Shown: positions 1 through 11,889 of the stretch, piece by piece
Layout of the letters: every line of letters starts with the position of its first letter
Numbering within the stretch: position 1 is the stretch's first letter
Assembly: GCA_949752795.1 (NCBI GenBank)
Contig: OX457058.1
Span: forward strand, 36,706,587-36,770,586
Source of the DNA: Hyperoodon ampullatus
Lineage: Eukaryota; Chordata; Mammalia; Artiodactyla; Ziphiidae
DNA length: 64,000 nucleotides
Direction of reading: 5' to 3'
The notes under the pieces: model-generated
Told to the model about the DNA's origin: nothing
The model's database searches: none
The model's input: only the letters and a program-made list of their open reading frames with translations
Made by a program: the position numbers and the translations under genes

Positions 1-1342
1 ACTTCATCCCAGCTTACCCTTCCCCATCCCTGTGCCCTCAAGTTCATTCTCTATGTCTGCATCTTTTTTCCTGTCCTGCCCCTGGATTCATCAGTGGGTT
101 CATCAGAACCATTTTATTTTTTATTTTTTGGTTCCATACATATGGTTAGCATACGGTATTTGTTTTTCTCTTTCTGACTTACTTCACTCTGTATGACAGA
201 CTCTTAGGTCCATCCACCTCACTACAAATAACTCAATTTTGTTTCTTTTTATGGCTGAGTAATATTCTGTTGTATATATATGCCACATCTTCTTCATCCA
301 TTCATCTGTCGATGGACACTTAGGTTGCTTCCATGTCCTGGCTATTGTAAATAATGCTGCAATGAACATGTGGTACATGCTTCTTTTTGAATTACGGTTT
401 TCTCAGGGTATACGCCCAGTAGTGGGATTGCTGGGTCATGTGGTAGTTCTATTTTTAGTTTTTTAAGGAACCTCCATACTATTCTCCATAGTGGCTGCAT
501 CAGTATACATTCTCACCAACAGTGCAAGAGGGTTCCCTTTTCTCCACACCCTCTCCAGCATTTATTGTTTGCAGATTTTTTGATAATGGCAGTACTGACT
601 GGTGTGAGGTGATACCTCATTGTAGTTTTGATTTGCATTTCTCTAATGATTAGTGATGTTGAACATCGTTTCATGTGTTTGTCGGCAGTCTGTATATCTT
701 CTTTGGAGAAATGTCTATTTAGGTCTTCTGCCCATTTTTGGATTGGGCTGTTTGTTTTTTTGTTACTGAGCTGCATGAGCTGCTTGTACATTTTGGAGAT
801 TAATTATTTGTCAGTTGCTTCGTTTGCAAATATTTTCTCCCATTCTGAGGGGGTTGTCTTTTTGTCTTGTTTATGGTTTCCTTTGCTGTGCAAAAGCTTT
901 TAAGTTTCATTAGGTCCCATTTGTTTATTTTTGTTTTTATTTCCCTTACTCTAGGAGGTGAGTCAAAAAAGAACTTGCTGTGATTTATGTCATAGCGTGT
1001 TCTGCCTATGTTTTCCTCTAAGAGTTTTATTTATGGGACTCTCTGCACTTCCTGGACTTGATTGACTATTTCCTCTCCCATGTTAGGGAAGTTTTCAACT
1101 ATAATCTCTTCAAATATTTTCTCAGACCCTTTCTTTTTCTCTTCTTCTTCTGGGACCCCTATAATTTGAATGTTGGTGCAATTAATGTTGTCCAAGAGGT
1201 CTCTGAGACTGTCCTCAATTCTTTTCATTCTTTTTTCTTTATTCTGCTCTGTGGTAGTTATTTCCACTAGTTTATCTTCCAGGTCACTTGTCTGTTCTTC
1301 TGCCTCAGTTATTCTGCTATTGATTCCTTCTAGAGAATTTTT
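1..1342 (-). mobile_element. L1 retrotransposon, antisense, with internal deletion
   Basis: Bases 1-1030 are antisense L1 3' UTR and ORF2 end (stop-ridden reading frames at 184-378 and 513-791, including WKQPKCPSTDEWMKKMW). At about 1030 the sequence jumps to antisense ORF1, where 1031-1340 encodes ITEAEEQTSDLEDKLVEI and IQIIGVPEEEE, typical of the L1 ORF1 coiled coil and RNA-binding part. Most of ORF2 is therefore missing. A SINE interrupts ORF1 at 1343. Confidence 0.85.
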
Positions 1343-1558
1343 GTGTGTGTGTGTGTGTATGTGTGTGTGGTACGCGGGCCTCTCACTGTTGTGGACTCTC
1401 CCGTTGCGCAGCACAGGCTCCGGACGCGCAGGCTCAGCGGCCATGGCTCACTGGCCCAGCCGCTCTGCAGCATGTGGGATCTTCCCGGACTGGGGCACGA
1501 ACCCGTGTCCCCTGCATCAGCAGGCGGACTCTCAACCACTGCGCCACCAGGGAAGCCC
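1343..1558 (-). repeat. Cetacean tRNA-derived SINE (CHR type) with (TG)n tail
   Basis: Read on the minus strand it begins GGGCTTCCCTGGTGGCGCAG, a tRNA-like head with a B-box-like GGTTCGTGCCC, followed by the GAGCCTGCGCGTCCGGAGCC body. Its 3' tail has become a TG/CA microsatellite at 1343-1371. This family marks the genome as cetacean. Confidence 0.9.
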
Positions 1559-2791
1559 TTGAGTTAATTTTTTAAGATAGTCTTTATCAACTGTAAAATG
1601 CACTTTGCTTTCAGTTAAATTTTAAGATTACTAGAAGCCTCATGGTTCTTTAGTAGAATTAAATTAATAATTATCTGATTGAGTAGAATGATGTTTCTAT
1701 AGACCCTGGCTTGTAAAAGTAGTGCATGTTTGCTGGAGAAAAAAAATGAGAAGCTAAAAGTCAGCTAAAAAAAAAGCCATAGATAGCTGCTGTTTACACC
1801 TTGGTCTATCATTTTAGACCTTGTTTAATATTTTTTTTTTTACTTTTTTTTTCATATGGAGAATTTCTAACATGCACAGAAGTAGACAAAACAGTATAAT
1901 AAACCTCCATGTACCAGCCACCTAGTTCCAATAATTATTAATCTATAGCCAGTTCTGCCTACATTACCACCTCTTCCCCTTCTCCTGCCTGTATTATTTT
2001 GAATCAAATCCTAGATATCATGTGGTATCATATGTGAATATTTCAATAAATAGCTATAAAACATAACCAGTGAGCTTTTAAAGAGTATAACTATAATTAA
2101 CATTCTTACACCTAAAAAATGAACAATCATTCCTTTGTATCATTGTTTCCAATCTTTGTTCAAATTTCCAATTGTGTCTTAACTTTTTTTAACAATTTGT
2201 TTGAATCCAGATTCAAAGAAGGTCCTCAATTGCAGTTGGTTGATATGGCTTTATAATGTCTTTTATTTAAATCTGTAAATTCCTTCTCTAACTTTCTTTG
2301 TCCCTTGCAATTTATTGGTTGAGGAAACTGGGTCATTCTGTAGTTTCCCACAGTCTTCATTTGGAAGATTATATCCAAACGAAGTAGTTTAATGTGTTCC
2401 TTTGTGCTTTGTATTTCCAAAATATTTGTGGTTTGTGTTTATTTTAATATGAAAATGAGATTACACTGTACATGCTATTCTGTAATATTTTTTCACTTAA
2501 TAAAATTTGTATGATCTTCTGATATCATTAAATAAATTTTCTTCTGTATCATCAGCCTTAATGCTTGCATAGATTTCAACTCCTGTTAGACTTTGTTTGC
2601 TTCCAGTTTTTTCTTATTGTAAACAATATAGCTATGAACACCCTTTTAGCTAAATAAATAATTATTTTGATATTGGGAATGATGATAAAATGCCACAGTT
2701 CCACAGGAATTTTCAGTTAACATGAACAAATTTTGTACTTTGAAATGGCATGAAGGTATTTGGTGACTTGGGTTTCCCTTACTCTTTTAAG
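1559..2791. other. SEC11A intron, old LINE-like sequence
   Basis: AT-rich intronic sequence. About 1845-2070 and 2440-2660 look like decayed LINE 3' sequence, but I cannot name the subfamily. No exon or ORF of interest. Confidence 0.4.
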
Positions 2792-5700
2792 GCAAAATGG
2801 ACATATCAAGTTTTTGACCAAAGGAGATAATAATGCGGTTGATGACCGAGGCCTCTATAAACAAGGACAACATTGGCTAGAGAAAAAAGATGTCGTGGGG
2901 AGAGCGAGGGGGTAAGTATAGAGGGGAGATTTACTGAAACATTGGCTCTCTCGATCATATTGTCTGATCATACACAATTGAATATGATGGTTTGGTCCTG
3001 CTTCGTCCAAATCACCTTGTGTCCTTTGAAAAAGTATGCTTCTTAAAATGCATCTGAAACTTCAGGTTTACTGCTCCAGAAGGGAGGATATGGGGTGCTA
3101 TAAAAGAACAGAATATTAGTGATGAGGATGAATTAGAGTGACAGTTTAAAAAATTCATTTGTCTGTTTAATTCATTTCAGAAATGTTACTGGGCACCTTC
3201 CATGTACTCTGACGTCTAATACTGTGCTAGGCTCTGGGGATCCAGAGCGGTATTAATCCTGCTTCTTGAAACTTACATTTCTTAAGTGTTTACTGAGTCA
3301 GCAACTTAAAGTGTTCATCTAGATTAATTTCATCATGTTGATTTATTCCATATTGTTTTATTTCTAGTTTTGAAATTATTGAGGTCAAATGAAATTTAAA
3401 AGTTATATTAAGCCTGTTTATTTCAGATTTTATCAGGAGAACAGATCAGTGAAGGACAGGAATTGTAAGTTACTGGTATGAGGAAGTATGAGATTATTAC
3501 TACCTTCATGTTATTAATACTATTAACAATAACTCACATTTATTAGGGCTTACTCTGTGCCAGAGACTCAATCTAAGTGCTTTCTTTACAAGTATTACCT
3601 CATTTTAACCTCAGAACAACCCTCATATTTCCATTCTACAGATGAGGAAACACAGACATGTTAAGTTGTTTATCTAAGGTCACACTGATGATAGTAAGTG
3701 ACTGGCTGATTCCAGAGCCCACCCTTTTAACCATCATAGCACAATTACTGGTATAACACTTCTGAGAAGGGTAGCTGCTTGTTCTCACTCTTTAGATGCC
3801 ACGTGGCACTCTTATCCACTGTCAGAACATCTGCTCCTTCTAACCTAGAACAGACACTGTGGATTCAGTGATTCCACTAGCGAACAGTGGAACTGAGGAA
3901 CTGTGTTCCCATAAAGAAATAAATTCAAGTTATTAAGTAAAAGCTGCCTCAGTTACAGCAGAAGAGATGTTTAGTTTGGGGCCAGAGAGATCGGATCAGA
4001 AAAAGCACCAATGTGTTTTGTCTTCGGCAGACCTGGTTTTTTGTGTACGCCTCCAGTTCAAGGGAACTTGATTTCCTATGATGGAGATAAACATACTTTT
4101 ATAATTCAAATTAGATTATCAGTGCTTCTGAGAAGTGATAGTTCCCATTTCCCTCAGTTCCCAAGGTGCTGCTAATATCAGCCTCTTAGAGTCTTTTTGC
4201 TTTTCCTTTAATGGCAAATGTACAGATTCTTCTAGAAACATAAGGAAATAACAGTCATCAAAAAGCAGAGTCACTTCTTTCCTTTCAGTTCCTCCATAAA
4301 TATTTAATTTTTTGGTTTGTGTTCTTTTAGCCGATATGTGTAAAGATGCAGATCTTAATGTGTAAGTGTGTATACATAAACACATTTTGTGTATGGGGAG
4401 AGAATGGTCACACTGCTTATAACCTCTTTTTTATCCTCCAATCAAAAGATTTATTTCCATATCATCATTTTCAAATCTGTATGCTACTCTACTGTGTGCA
4501 GAGACCATATTTTTATTTAGCCAATCTCCTATTGTCAGATGCCTTTGATTGTGAACAGTGTTATGATGAGCATCCCTGTTACATATATCTCAGTGCCTCT
4601 GCCCTATCATTTCTTCACAGTAAATTCTTACACTTGGAATGACCTGGTGAAACATAAGCATATTTTAAGGCTTTGGACAAATTTTGCTGTACAGTTTTAT
4701 TTGTACTCCTCCCAGAGGGTCTCTTTATCTGGATCTTGATTCTTAGGTGTTCAGTGCAGCTCTGTCTGCTCATTCTGGCCCCCTGTTTGGGTAAAAAAAT
4801 GCATCATCCTATGGAAGGGTGGAGGAACCAGGCTTTCTTTTACTCAAGTAACTTGTCTTTTCTAAAGAATTTTTTAAAAGTCCCAAACTATGTACAGTGT
4901 TATTTCTAAAATCCCAACATTGAAAGTTATAGGCCTTTTTCTGGCTGTTAATTAAAAATATGGGGGCTTCCCTGGTGGCGCAGTGGTTGAGAGTCCGCCT
5001 GCCGATGCAAGGGACACGGGTTCGTGCCCCGGTCCGGGAGGATCCCACATGCCGCGGAGCGGCTGGGTCCGTGAGCCGTGGCTGCTGAGCCTGCGCGTCC
5101 AGAGCCTGTTCTCCGCAATGGGAGAGGCCCCAACAGTGAGAGGCCCACATACCACACACACACAAAAAAAAAATGTTATAGTCTGGTACTCTCTTAATTA
5201 AATAACTTTCCATGAAGTATAAACATCTGGGACATGAACAGCAGGAGCACAGAATCTTAACTGTACAAATTCACTTTCCGTTGATTATGTCACCACGTAC
5301 CTTGACACATAATGAGGCACATCACCTCCTTTTGTGAAAATTGTGTTTATAAAATGCTAAACTATATTTCAGAGTCAGACTGTACCCAAACCTTGGAATT
5401 TTTTTTTTCAAACAGCTGCACACTAAAAAATTTTACACTGAAGCCTAAAGCCCTAAATAAAAACAATTTTTATTGAAATATAATTCATATATATTAGGAT
5501 ATAAAATTTACCCTTTTAAAGTGTACAGTACAACGAGTTTTATTATATTCACAAAGTTGTAAAACCATCACTACTGTTTAATTCCAGAACATTTCCTCAC
5601 CCCAAAAAGAGAACTTGGTACTGATTTGCAGTCACTCCGCATCCCCGTCTCCCTGCAGCCCCTGGCAACCACTGATCTACTTCCTGTCTCTATGGATTGC

Positions 5701-6071
5701 CTGTTCTGGACATTTTATATAAACAGAATCTTACAATATGTGGTCTTACAATATGTCCGGCTTCTTTCACCTAGCTTAATGTTTTCAAGGTTCATTCATG
5801 TTATAGCATGTAATAAAACACTTTTAGAAAGTGAAACTAATACTGAGCCAAGTAAGAATAGGGGTGATTCTTTCCAAATTCAGGTAGTTGAAAAACACAA
5901 GAAAACCTATTAGTCAAAGACGAGTAGAAAGCAACAGGAAAAGAGGATGAAAGCCTGGCAGAAGATCAGGGAATAGGGAAATATTGACAGCGAAAAGAAG
6001 AGTAAAATTAAAGGAAGGAGCAGAGTAATTGAGCTCTCTGTTGACTGAAATCAGTTTTATGGAGGAGGCTT

Positions 6072-6114
<43 letters not shown>

Positions 6115-9100
6115 TTCTGTGTCTGGTCTTAGTTGTGGCACATGGGATCTTCGTTGCCACCTGCGGGATCTTCCGTTGTGGCATTTGAACTCTTAGTTGC
6201 GGCATGCATGTGGCATCCAGTTCCCTGACCAGGGATCGAACCCAGGCCCCCTGCATTGGGAGCATGGAGTCTTAGCCACTGGACCACCAGGGAAGTCCTG
6301 GAGGAGTCTTTTAAAATGTACTTTTTACTTAGCTTGAAACAGACCGTTCCGGGATAGAAACAGTGGTCCTTTTTAAGGCAGCTACTGGGGTCCAAACTTC
6401 CCAGACGTAGATCCCTTTTGACATCTGACAGATTATTTTCACCCAGAGCATCAGCAGATAGTTCTTCCTTCTGAGGCTCCTTTCTTGGCAGCACCTTTGA
6501 TCCCAAGAACTCCCAGGGACACGTATTTACCCCTAATGTACCTTCTAGGTGTTAACTTGCCACAGGCTGGTGTTGAGGTTGGCTTTGTGGATGGCATTTG
6601 TTTTACTTATTTTAAACCTCTGCTTATTATCAACTTTGCTTTAGCAGAGTTTATCTGAACTCAGTAGGATAAAAGTGCAACTGATTTGAGTTTAAGATGA
6701 CTGATGATAGCAGGATTATGCACTTGATTAGCAACCCTTGACTGTCTCTGTCCATGGAGGAAAACAGTAGTATAGGTAATTAAATCTTTTGTTTGACTTT
6801 GGACTGCCTGTCATATTCTGGCAACCTTATGTTTTGCTTCTATTACTCCTAAAGATCAAGTTGCTTCTATTTCACACTTATGGTGGGCAAGGAAAAACCA
6901 CCTTAGGGGGGGAAAATGTTTCCATGGATAACCCATAAGCAGACTATGTGATCATTGTGGTTCTTTGAGCATAGATATCATTGTATGGAGGTAACAGTGA
7001 AAGTCTCTACCCATGAGCATGGCTGCTGATTGATCATCGGGCCAGAATTAGCAGTCTGATGTTGTTTTATTTATTTAAAACTTTTTTTTTTTTTAGATTT
7101 TTATTTTATTTTATTTTCTTATTTTTGGCTGCGTTGGGTCTTCATTGCTATGCCTGGGCCTTCTCTAGTTGCGGTGAGCGGGGGCTACTCTTCGTTGCGG
7201 TGCGCAGGCTTCTCACTGCAGTGGCTTCTCGTTGCGGAGTGCGGGCTCCAGGTGCGTGGGCTTCAGTAGTTGTGGTACACAGGCTCAGTAGTTGTGGCTT
7301 GTGGGCTCTAGAGCACAGGCTCAGTAGTTGTGGCATACGGGCTTAGTTGCTCCGCGGCATGTGGGATCTTCCCAGACCAGGGCTCGAACCCGTGTCCCCC
7401 TGCATTGGCAGGCAGATTCTTAACCACTGTGCCACCAGGGAAGCCCCTGATGTTGTTTTAATAGAAGTCACAGATGCTTTTATAGCTTTTAATCTGCATT
7501 TTACTGTAAGGCATTTGCCTTTATGTTCTTAAATTTAGACAATTTTCCTTCTGAAAGACTGGAAACTTGCTTTTATGAAGATGTTATAAGTGAGACAAAA
7601 GAAATAGAGTTGTTGCATTAAAAAGAAAAAATATGTGTATTAAAAATATAGAAAACCTTTATCTACCCTCCTAGAGCTTAGCTAGGCCATTCTGTAGTGA
7701 CTGTTACTTTTCAGCTCTTAGAGATCCCAGGGGTTGAAAATAAAGCATGGGCCCTAAAAGGGGATGTGATTTGTCACCACATGCCTGTTCCATACATCTT
7801 GCTTGCTAGAACTGTGCTTCTTGTACTTTAATGTGCAGAAGCGTCATTTGGGCCCGACCCTCCAGATGTGCTCTGACTCAGTAAATCTGGGAAGATAGAG
7901 CAATCTGCACTTCTTAAAATTTTTATTTATTTATGGCTGTGTTAGGTCTTCGTTGCTGCGTGCAGGCTTTCTCTAGTTGCGGCAAGTGGGGGCTACTCTT
8001 CGTTGCGGTGCACGGGCTTCTCTTTGTGGTGGCTTGTTGCGGAGCACAGGCTCTAGGAGTGTGGGCTTCAGTAGTTGTGTCTCGTGGGCACTAGAGCGCA
8101 GGTTCAGTAGTTGTGGCGCACAGGCTTAGTTGCTCTGCAGCATGTGGAGTCTTCCTGGACCAGGGCTCAAACCCGTGTCCCGTGCATTGACAGGTGGATT
8201 TTTAACCACCATGCCACTGGGCAAGTCCGCAATCTGCATTTTTTTTTTTTTTTGCGGTACACGGGCCTCTCACTGTTGTGGCCTCTCCCGTTGCGGAGCA
8301 CAGGTTCCAGACGTGCAGGCTCAGCTGCCGTGGCTCACGGGCCTAGCCGCTCCGCGGCATGTGGGATCTTCCCAGACCGGGGCACGAACCCGTGTCCCCT
8401 GCATCGGCGGGTGGATTCTCAACCACTGCGCCACCAGGGAAGCCCAAGAGTCTTTTGTTTTGAGGGGAGAATTGAAGTCCCGGGAGGAAGTGAGATCCCC
8501 AAGGGAAAGAGAAGAGGCCTGGATATTCCAGCATTCAATCAGGCAGTATTTACTGGATGCCTGCTATGTGCCAAGTGTCAAGTTTGGCCTTGAAGATACA
8601 GTGGGGAAGAGATTGGCACTGTTTCTGCCTTTATAGAGCTTAGAGTCTAGTAGGGGAGACGGACACTATCCAGCTAGTTAGGCAATTAATTCTGTAATTA
8701 AACTCAGGATGAAGACTTCAAAGGAAATATATGAGGTGATATGAGATTATTTAACAAGTGGTTTTACCTAGTTTGAGGGGACAAACTTTAGGGACAAGAG
8801 GAAAGCAAGAGCTAGTGAAAAAGCAAAGGTGTAGCAGCCAAGAGGTAGGTAGAGAAAGAGACTGGTATGTTACAGAAACCAAGCAGAAAGATTTCAAGGG
8901 CAAGTTTCTGGTCATCAAAGTCAAGTGCTGCAGAGATGAAAAGGAAGATAGGAGCTGAGACTGGTCTTCTGCATACAGTGATTTAAACTGTTCTAGAAGA
9001 AGTTTCAGGAATAAGAGAGCCAAAGCCAGATTACAAGTGGTTAAAAAATGAGAGGGTGGTGAAATCTTAAGTACTATAATAGAGCTGTACACTCACTTTT

Positions 9101-9768
9101 TGGACACTTAACATGAAGTACCTTGTAATGCTCTGGCTGTGTTTGCCTTGTCTCCCCAGCTAGATTGACAGCTCTCCACAGGTTATAACAACAAACCCAA
9201 CCCCTAACACTGAATCAGCATGTGGCATTAGAGTCACCAACTAGAGGTCAGGGACCTCAGATCTGGTACTGGTTCCACCATGTACCTTGCACATGAGCAA
9301 CTGTTTCCTCATCTATAAAATGGCTGTACCCCTAACTTCCCTATCACATGGGCTGTTGAAAGGGTCTAATAGGACAGTATATACAAATGGATTTTGTGAG
9401 CTGAAAATTAGTATTCTATGGAAGATATTGAGAATGTTCAGTAAATGATAACAGCTACGTAGAAAGTTCTATGATGATCAGTTTTTTGTTTGTTTAGATT
9501 CGTTCCTTACATTGGGATTGTGACGATCCTCATGAATGACTATCCTAAATTTAAGGTAAGATCCTGTACTATATGTTTCATTAATTTTGGAAACCGTTAA
9601 ATGGATTACAGTTAAAAGATGGAAGACCAGTTGGATAGTTTAGTGATTTATCATGGTCACAAAGGCCAGTTTGTTAATTAACACTCTCTGACTTGTGGTT
9701 CTGTGTTTGTTTTCTAGTATGCAGTACTATTTTTGCTGGGTTTATTTGTGCTGGTCCATCGTGAGTAA
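2792..9768 (+). CDS. SEC11A: SEC11A, signal peptidase catalytic subunit, last three coding exons (partial)
   Basis: Three exons are visible: 2792-2911, 9498-9555 and 9718-9768 (TAA at 9766-9768). Each has an AG acceptor, the first two have GTAAG donors, and the phases join correctly. They encode the C-terminal part of the ER signal peptidase subunit SEC11A: a segment with [12 protein letters not shown], then [21 protein letters not shown], then a hydrophobic tail ending LFVLVHRE. From family knowledge, SEC11 proteins cleave signal peptides in the ER lumen with a Ser-His-Asp active site; the GDNN(A)VDD block carries the conserved acidic residues, while the Ser and His exons lie left of the window. 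The final hydrophobic stretch is short and membrane-associated. No disruption is seen. SEC11C is the close paralogue, but the sequence and the neighbours NMB and WDR73 point to SEC11A. Confidence 0.95.
3515..3730 (-). repeat. MIR
   Basis: Contains the MIR core in reverse orientation: TTTATTAGGGCTTACTCTGT, then ACAGATGAGGAAAC and AAGGTCACACTGATG. Confidence 0.75.
4963..5172 (+). repeat. CHR-type SINE, full length
   Basis: Full tRNA head GGGGCTTCCCTGGTGGCGCA to A-rich tail with a short CACACA segment before the poly(A). Confidence 0.9.
5455..5830 (-). mobile_element. L1 3'-UTR fragment, antisense
   Basis: Begins TTTTTATTGAAATATAATTC and runs through the CCTGGCAACCACTGATCTAC and TTCATTCATGTTATAGCATG blocks typical of L1MA/L1MB 3' ends in antisense. 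Confidence 0.7.
6068..6299 (-). repeat. SINE with (TTTA)n tail
   Basis: Ends at GGACCACCAGGGAAGTCC, which is the head on the minus strand; the tail on the plus side is a perfect (TTTA)n run at about 6070-6115. The body differs from the common CHR copies, so it is an older or different subfamily. Confidence 0.85.
7080..7446 (-). repeat. Long SINE copy, antisense
   Basis: A longer SINE subtype with repeated TAGTTGTGG units in the body, head GGGGCTTCCCTGGTGGCACA on the minus strand and a T-rich tail on the plus strand. Confidence 0.88.
7913..8228 (-). repeat. Long SINE copy with target duplication
   Basis: Same subtype as the copy at 7080. Flanked by GCAATCTGCACTT (7900-7912) and GCAATCTGCATTT (8229-8241), a near-perfect target-site duplication. 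Confidence 0.85.
8241..8445 (-). repeat. CHR-type SINE abutting the previous SINE
   Basis: Standard CHR copy in antisense, separated from the SINE at 7913-8228 only by that copy's right target duplication; poly(T) at 8239-8253. Confidence 0.9.
8535..8690. repeat. Mammalian-wide old repeat, L2-like
   Basis: Contains GTATTTACTGGATGCCTGCTATGTGCC followed by a degraded GGGGAAGAGATTGGCACTG stretch, the pattern of old L2-type repeats. Subfamily not certain. Confidence 0.4.
9225..9450 (+). repeat. MIR, degraded
   Basis: TGTTTCCTCATCTATAAAATGG followed by a degraded GGGCTGTTGAAAGGGTCTAAT, the sense MIR pattern. Confidence 0.5.
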
Positions 9769-10240
9769 GAAATCTGCCTTGCTGTACCTGGAAGATGCTG
9801 TACTTTTTGTTCCTGAATGTTTGGAGTAGATATCAATCTGTGGTTGGTGGAATGGAGAACACATGTTGGCACTTCTTGGTAGCACTGGTTTGCATTAGTT
9901 TATGTTTCCACGCCAGAGTACGTGTGGGCGGGTGCATGTGCATCACAGCGTGCACTCGAGGGGACTTTCAGTCACAGAATTTCATAAGTTGTCATTGTCA
10001 CACTTTCGCATTTTTGTACATCAGTGAATTTTTTATATTAAAAGGTTGAGCCAAAGCCCCCAGTGTTTGTATTTTGAAGCCAAGCTTCACTTCTAAAGTG
10101 CCTACAGAGTTCTGTAAATGAAAATGCAGCTCTGCACGAGTTTGAAACTGTCATTCCTCCTTATAATGGGAATGGCATATACTGAGGTGGTCGTCGTCTT
10201 AACTTTTAAAAATTTTAAATAAAAGACTTTGCATATCGAA
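9769..10240 (+). other. SEC11A: SEC11A 3' UTR with poly(A) signals
   Basis: Non-coding sequence follows the SEC11A stop. An ATTAAA-type signal lies near 10038 and a canonical AATAAA at 10218-10223, either of which could end the transcript. The exact cleavage site cannot be set from sequence alone. Confidence 0.6.
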
Positions 10241-11770
10241 ACCCCTTATCCCTGACTTGTGTTTGTTGGGAAAGCTTTTGATATTTGCTTTCCTGTGCTG
10301 GTTCTTAGCACCCTTGGGGAGATACAGGCTTTGATGTGAACAATTCTTCAGCCAAGAAGGTTGTCCTAATACTAACAACTGGTTTTTGTTTGTTTTGTTT
10401 TTGTTTTTGTGAAGCAAAAGTAGCCGTTGATATTCGTAAGAAATCTTAGTCATAAAATTGATTCTTCATTAGGGGGTCTCAGATGTGTATAAACCCAGCT
10501 GGTTGCCGAGAGGTTCAGAAAATCTCACTTTGCTGTAGACTCATAACCTTTTCTACACTTGAGACGTTCTCAGCTCTTTCTACAAGATGGTAGTGAGTAT
10601 TAGCATCTGGGGAGGCATGAGGAAGGTGCTGGAGGGCAAGTGTGGTACTTGTTTTCTTTAGACTCTAATTTGCCTGAACCTGTTCTTGTAGGTGACTGAC
10701 TTTGCTTTTCTCTAATGCAGACTTTAAGAAGGGAAGGTTTAATGTAGTAAAGGCAAAGCCCACCTGTGTTTTTTTCTTTTAATATTGAGACAGGGAAATA
10801 GGGAGCATGGGGTAACTCAATGTGTTTAAAGCACAAAATACTCTTAATCCTTTCTGTTCTCTTTTTGTATTAGTGTGAAATCTCAAAGTAAGCAAAATGT
10901 TGGGCTAAATGAATGGTTTCTATTATTTGTTCAACTGAGGTGGAAATCAGCCCGTACTTTAATGCTAATGGAATGAGAATAGGGACAGTTAATCTTTTGA
11001 AACCTTCTCCTGTAGAGATGGGCCATCCTAAATCCATTATCCAGGCTTTAGCCTTCAAACTTTGGATATGGGTTCTTAATGATATCAACAGAGTATGAAA
11101 CTTGGCAAATTATTGCTGACAGGTGCTTCTTGAACCTGTCTTTGGGACCTGTATCATGCTTATGTTTTCTCATGAGCCAAGGAGAGTGCTGAAATGCGCC
11201 GCCCCCCGCTCCCACCTCCGTGTGTGGCTGAAAATTGCTGCTTCCTCCATTTTCACCTCCTAGTAACCTGCAGATGATGGGGTTAATTGTTCAGCCTAAA
11301 TGGTGCCCTGGCTGTTTTTGTACCAGCCTTTCAGAGACTTCTCTGGGGGAGAAGCAGTGTGTGTTCTGTTGGCAAAGGTTGGGATCCCAAAGTTCTTTGT
11401 GATCCTAGCTTGCCAGAGGGTAAACATCCTTGTGCTTCTCTCCTCCGCTGTCCAGATTTCTCCTCCTGTTACACTTGTTGGGAGAGAAATGTTAATATTT
11501 TCCTCACTTGCATATTTCATACCCAGTTTTGTAAAATTACTGTTTTTCCTCCTTTGCTGGATGCTCTAGTTTGAAGCAACAGCTAAATTCTCTGAAAAGT
11601 AACCAGATCATTTAAAAATATTTCAATCACTCTAATAGCCAAAAATAAAAAGATTATTTGTGGAGACAGGTACTGTGTTCCCAGTTTTTATATTGTCTAG
11701 TTTAGTGCTAAAACATAAGACTTAAAACTGGGAGATTTTATTAGTAAATGTAATGTGGTTTTTGTGGGTT

Positions 11771-11889
11771 GTTTTTTTTTTTGGCCATGCCAAGCGGCTT
11801 GTGGGATCTTAGTTCCCAACCAGGGATTGAACCTGTGCCCCTGCAGTGGAAGTGCGGAGTCTTAACCACTGGACTGCCGGGGAAGTCCC
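11771..11889 (-). repeat. Short tRNA-type SINE, antisense
   Basis: About 115 bp copy with head CTTCCCCGGCAGTCCAGTGG on the minus strand. Flanked by related sequences AGTAAATGTAATG and AGTAAATATAATG. Confidence 0.85.

Larger units (their letters stand above)
2912..9497. other. SEC11A intron, repeat-filled
   Basis: A 6.6 kb intron with at least five SINEs, a MIR, L1 3' sequence and L2-like stretches (listed separately). An old LINE/HAL1-like antisense stretch is suspected at about 4440-4750. No additional exon of SEC11A is recognisable here. Confidence 0.6.

Noticed and set aside
8111..8636. Two overlapping ORFs of 160 and 168 codons
   Set aside because: They are translations across two antisense SINEs ([17 protein letters not shown] strings recur at every SINE copy in the window).
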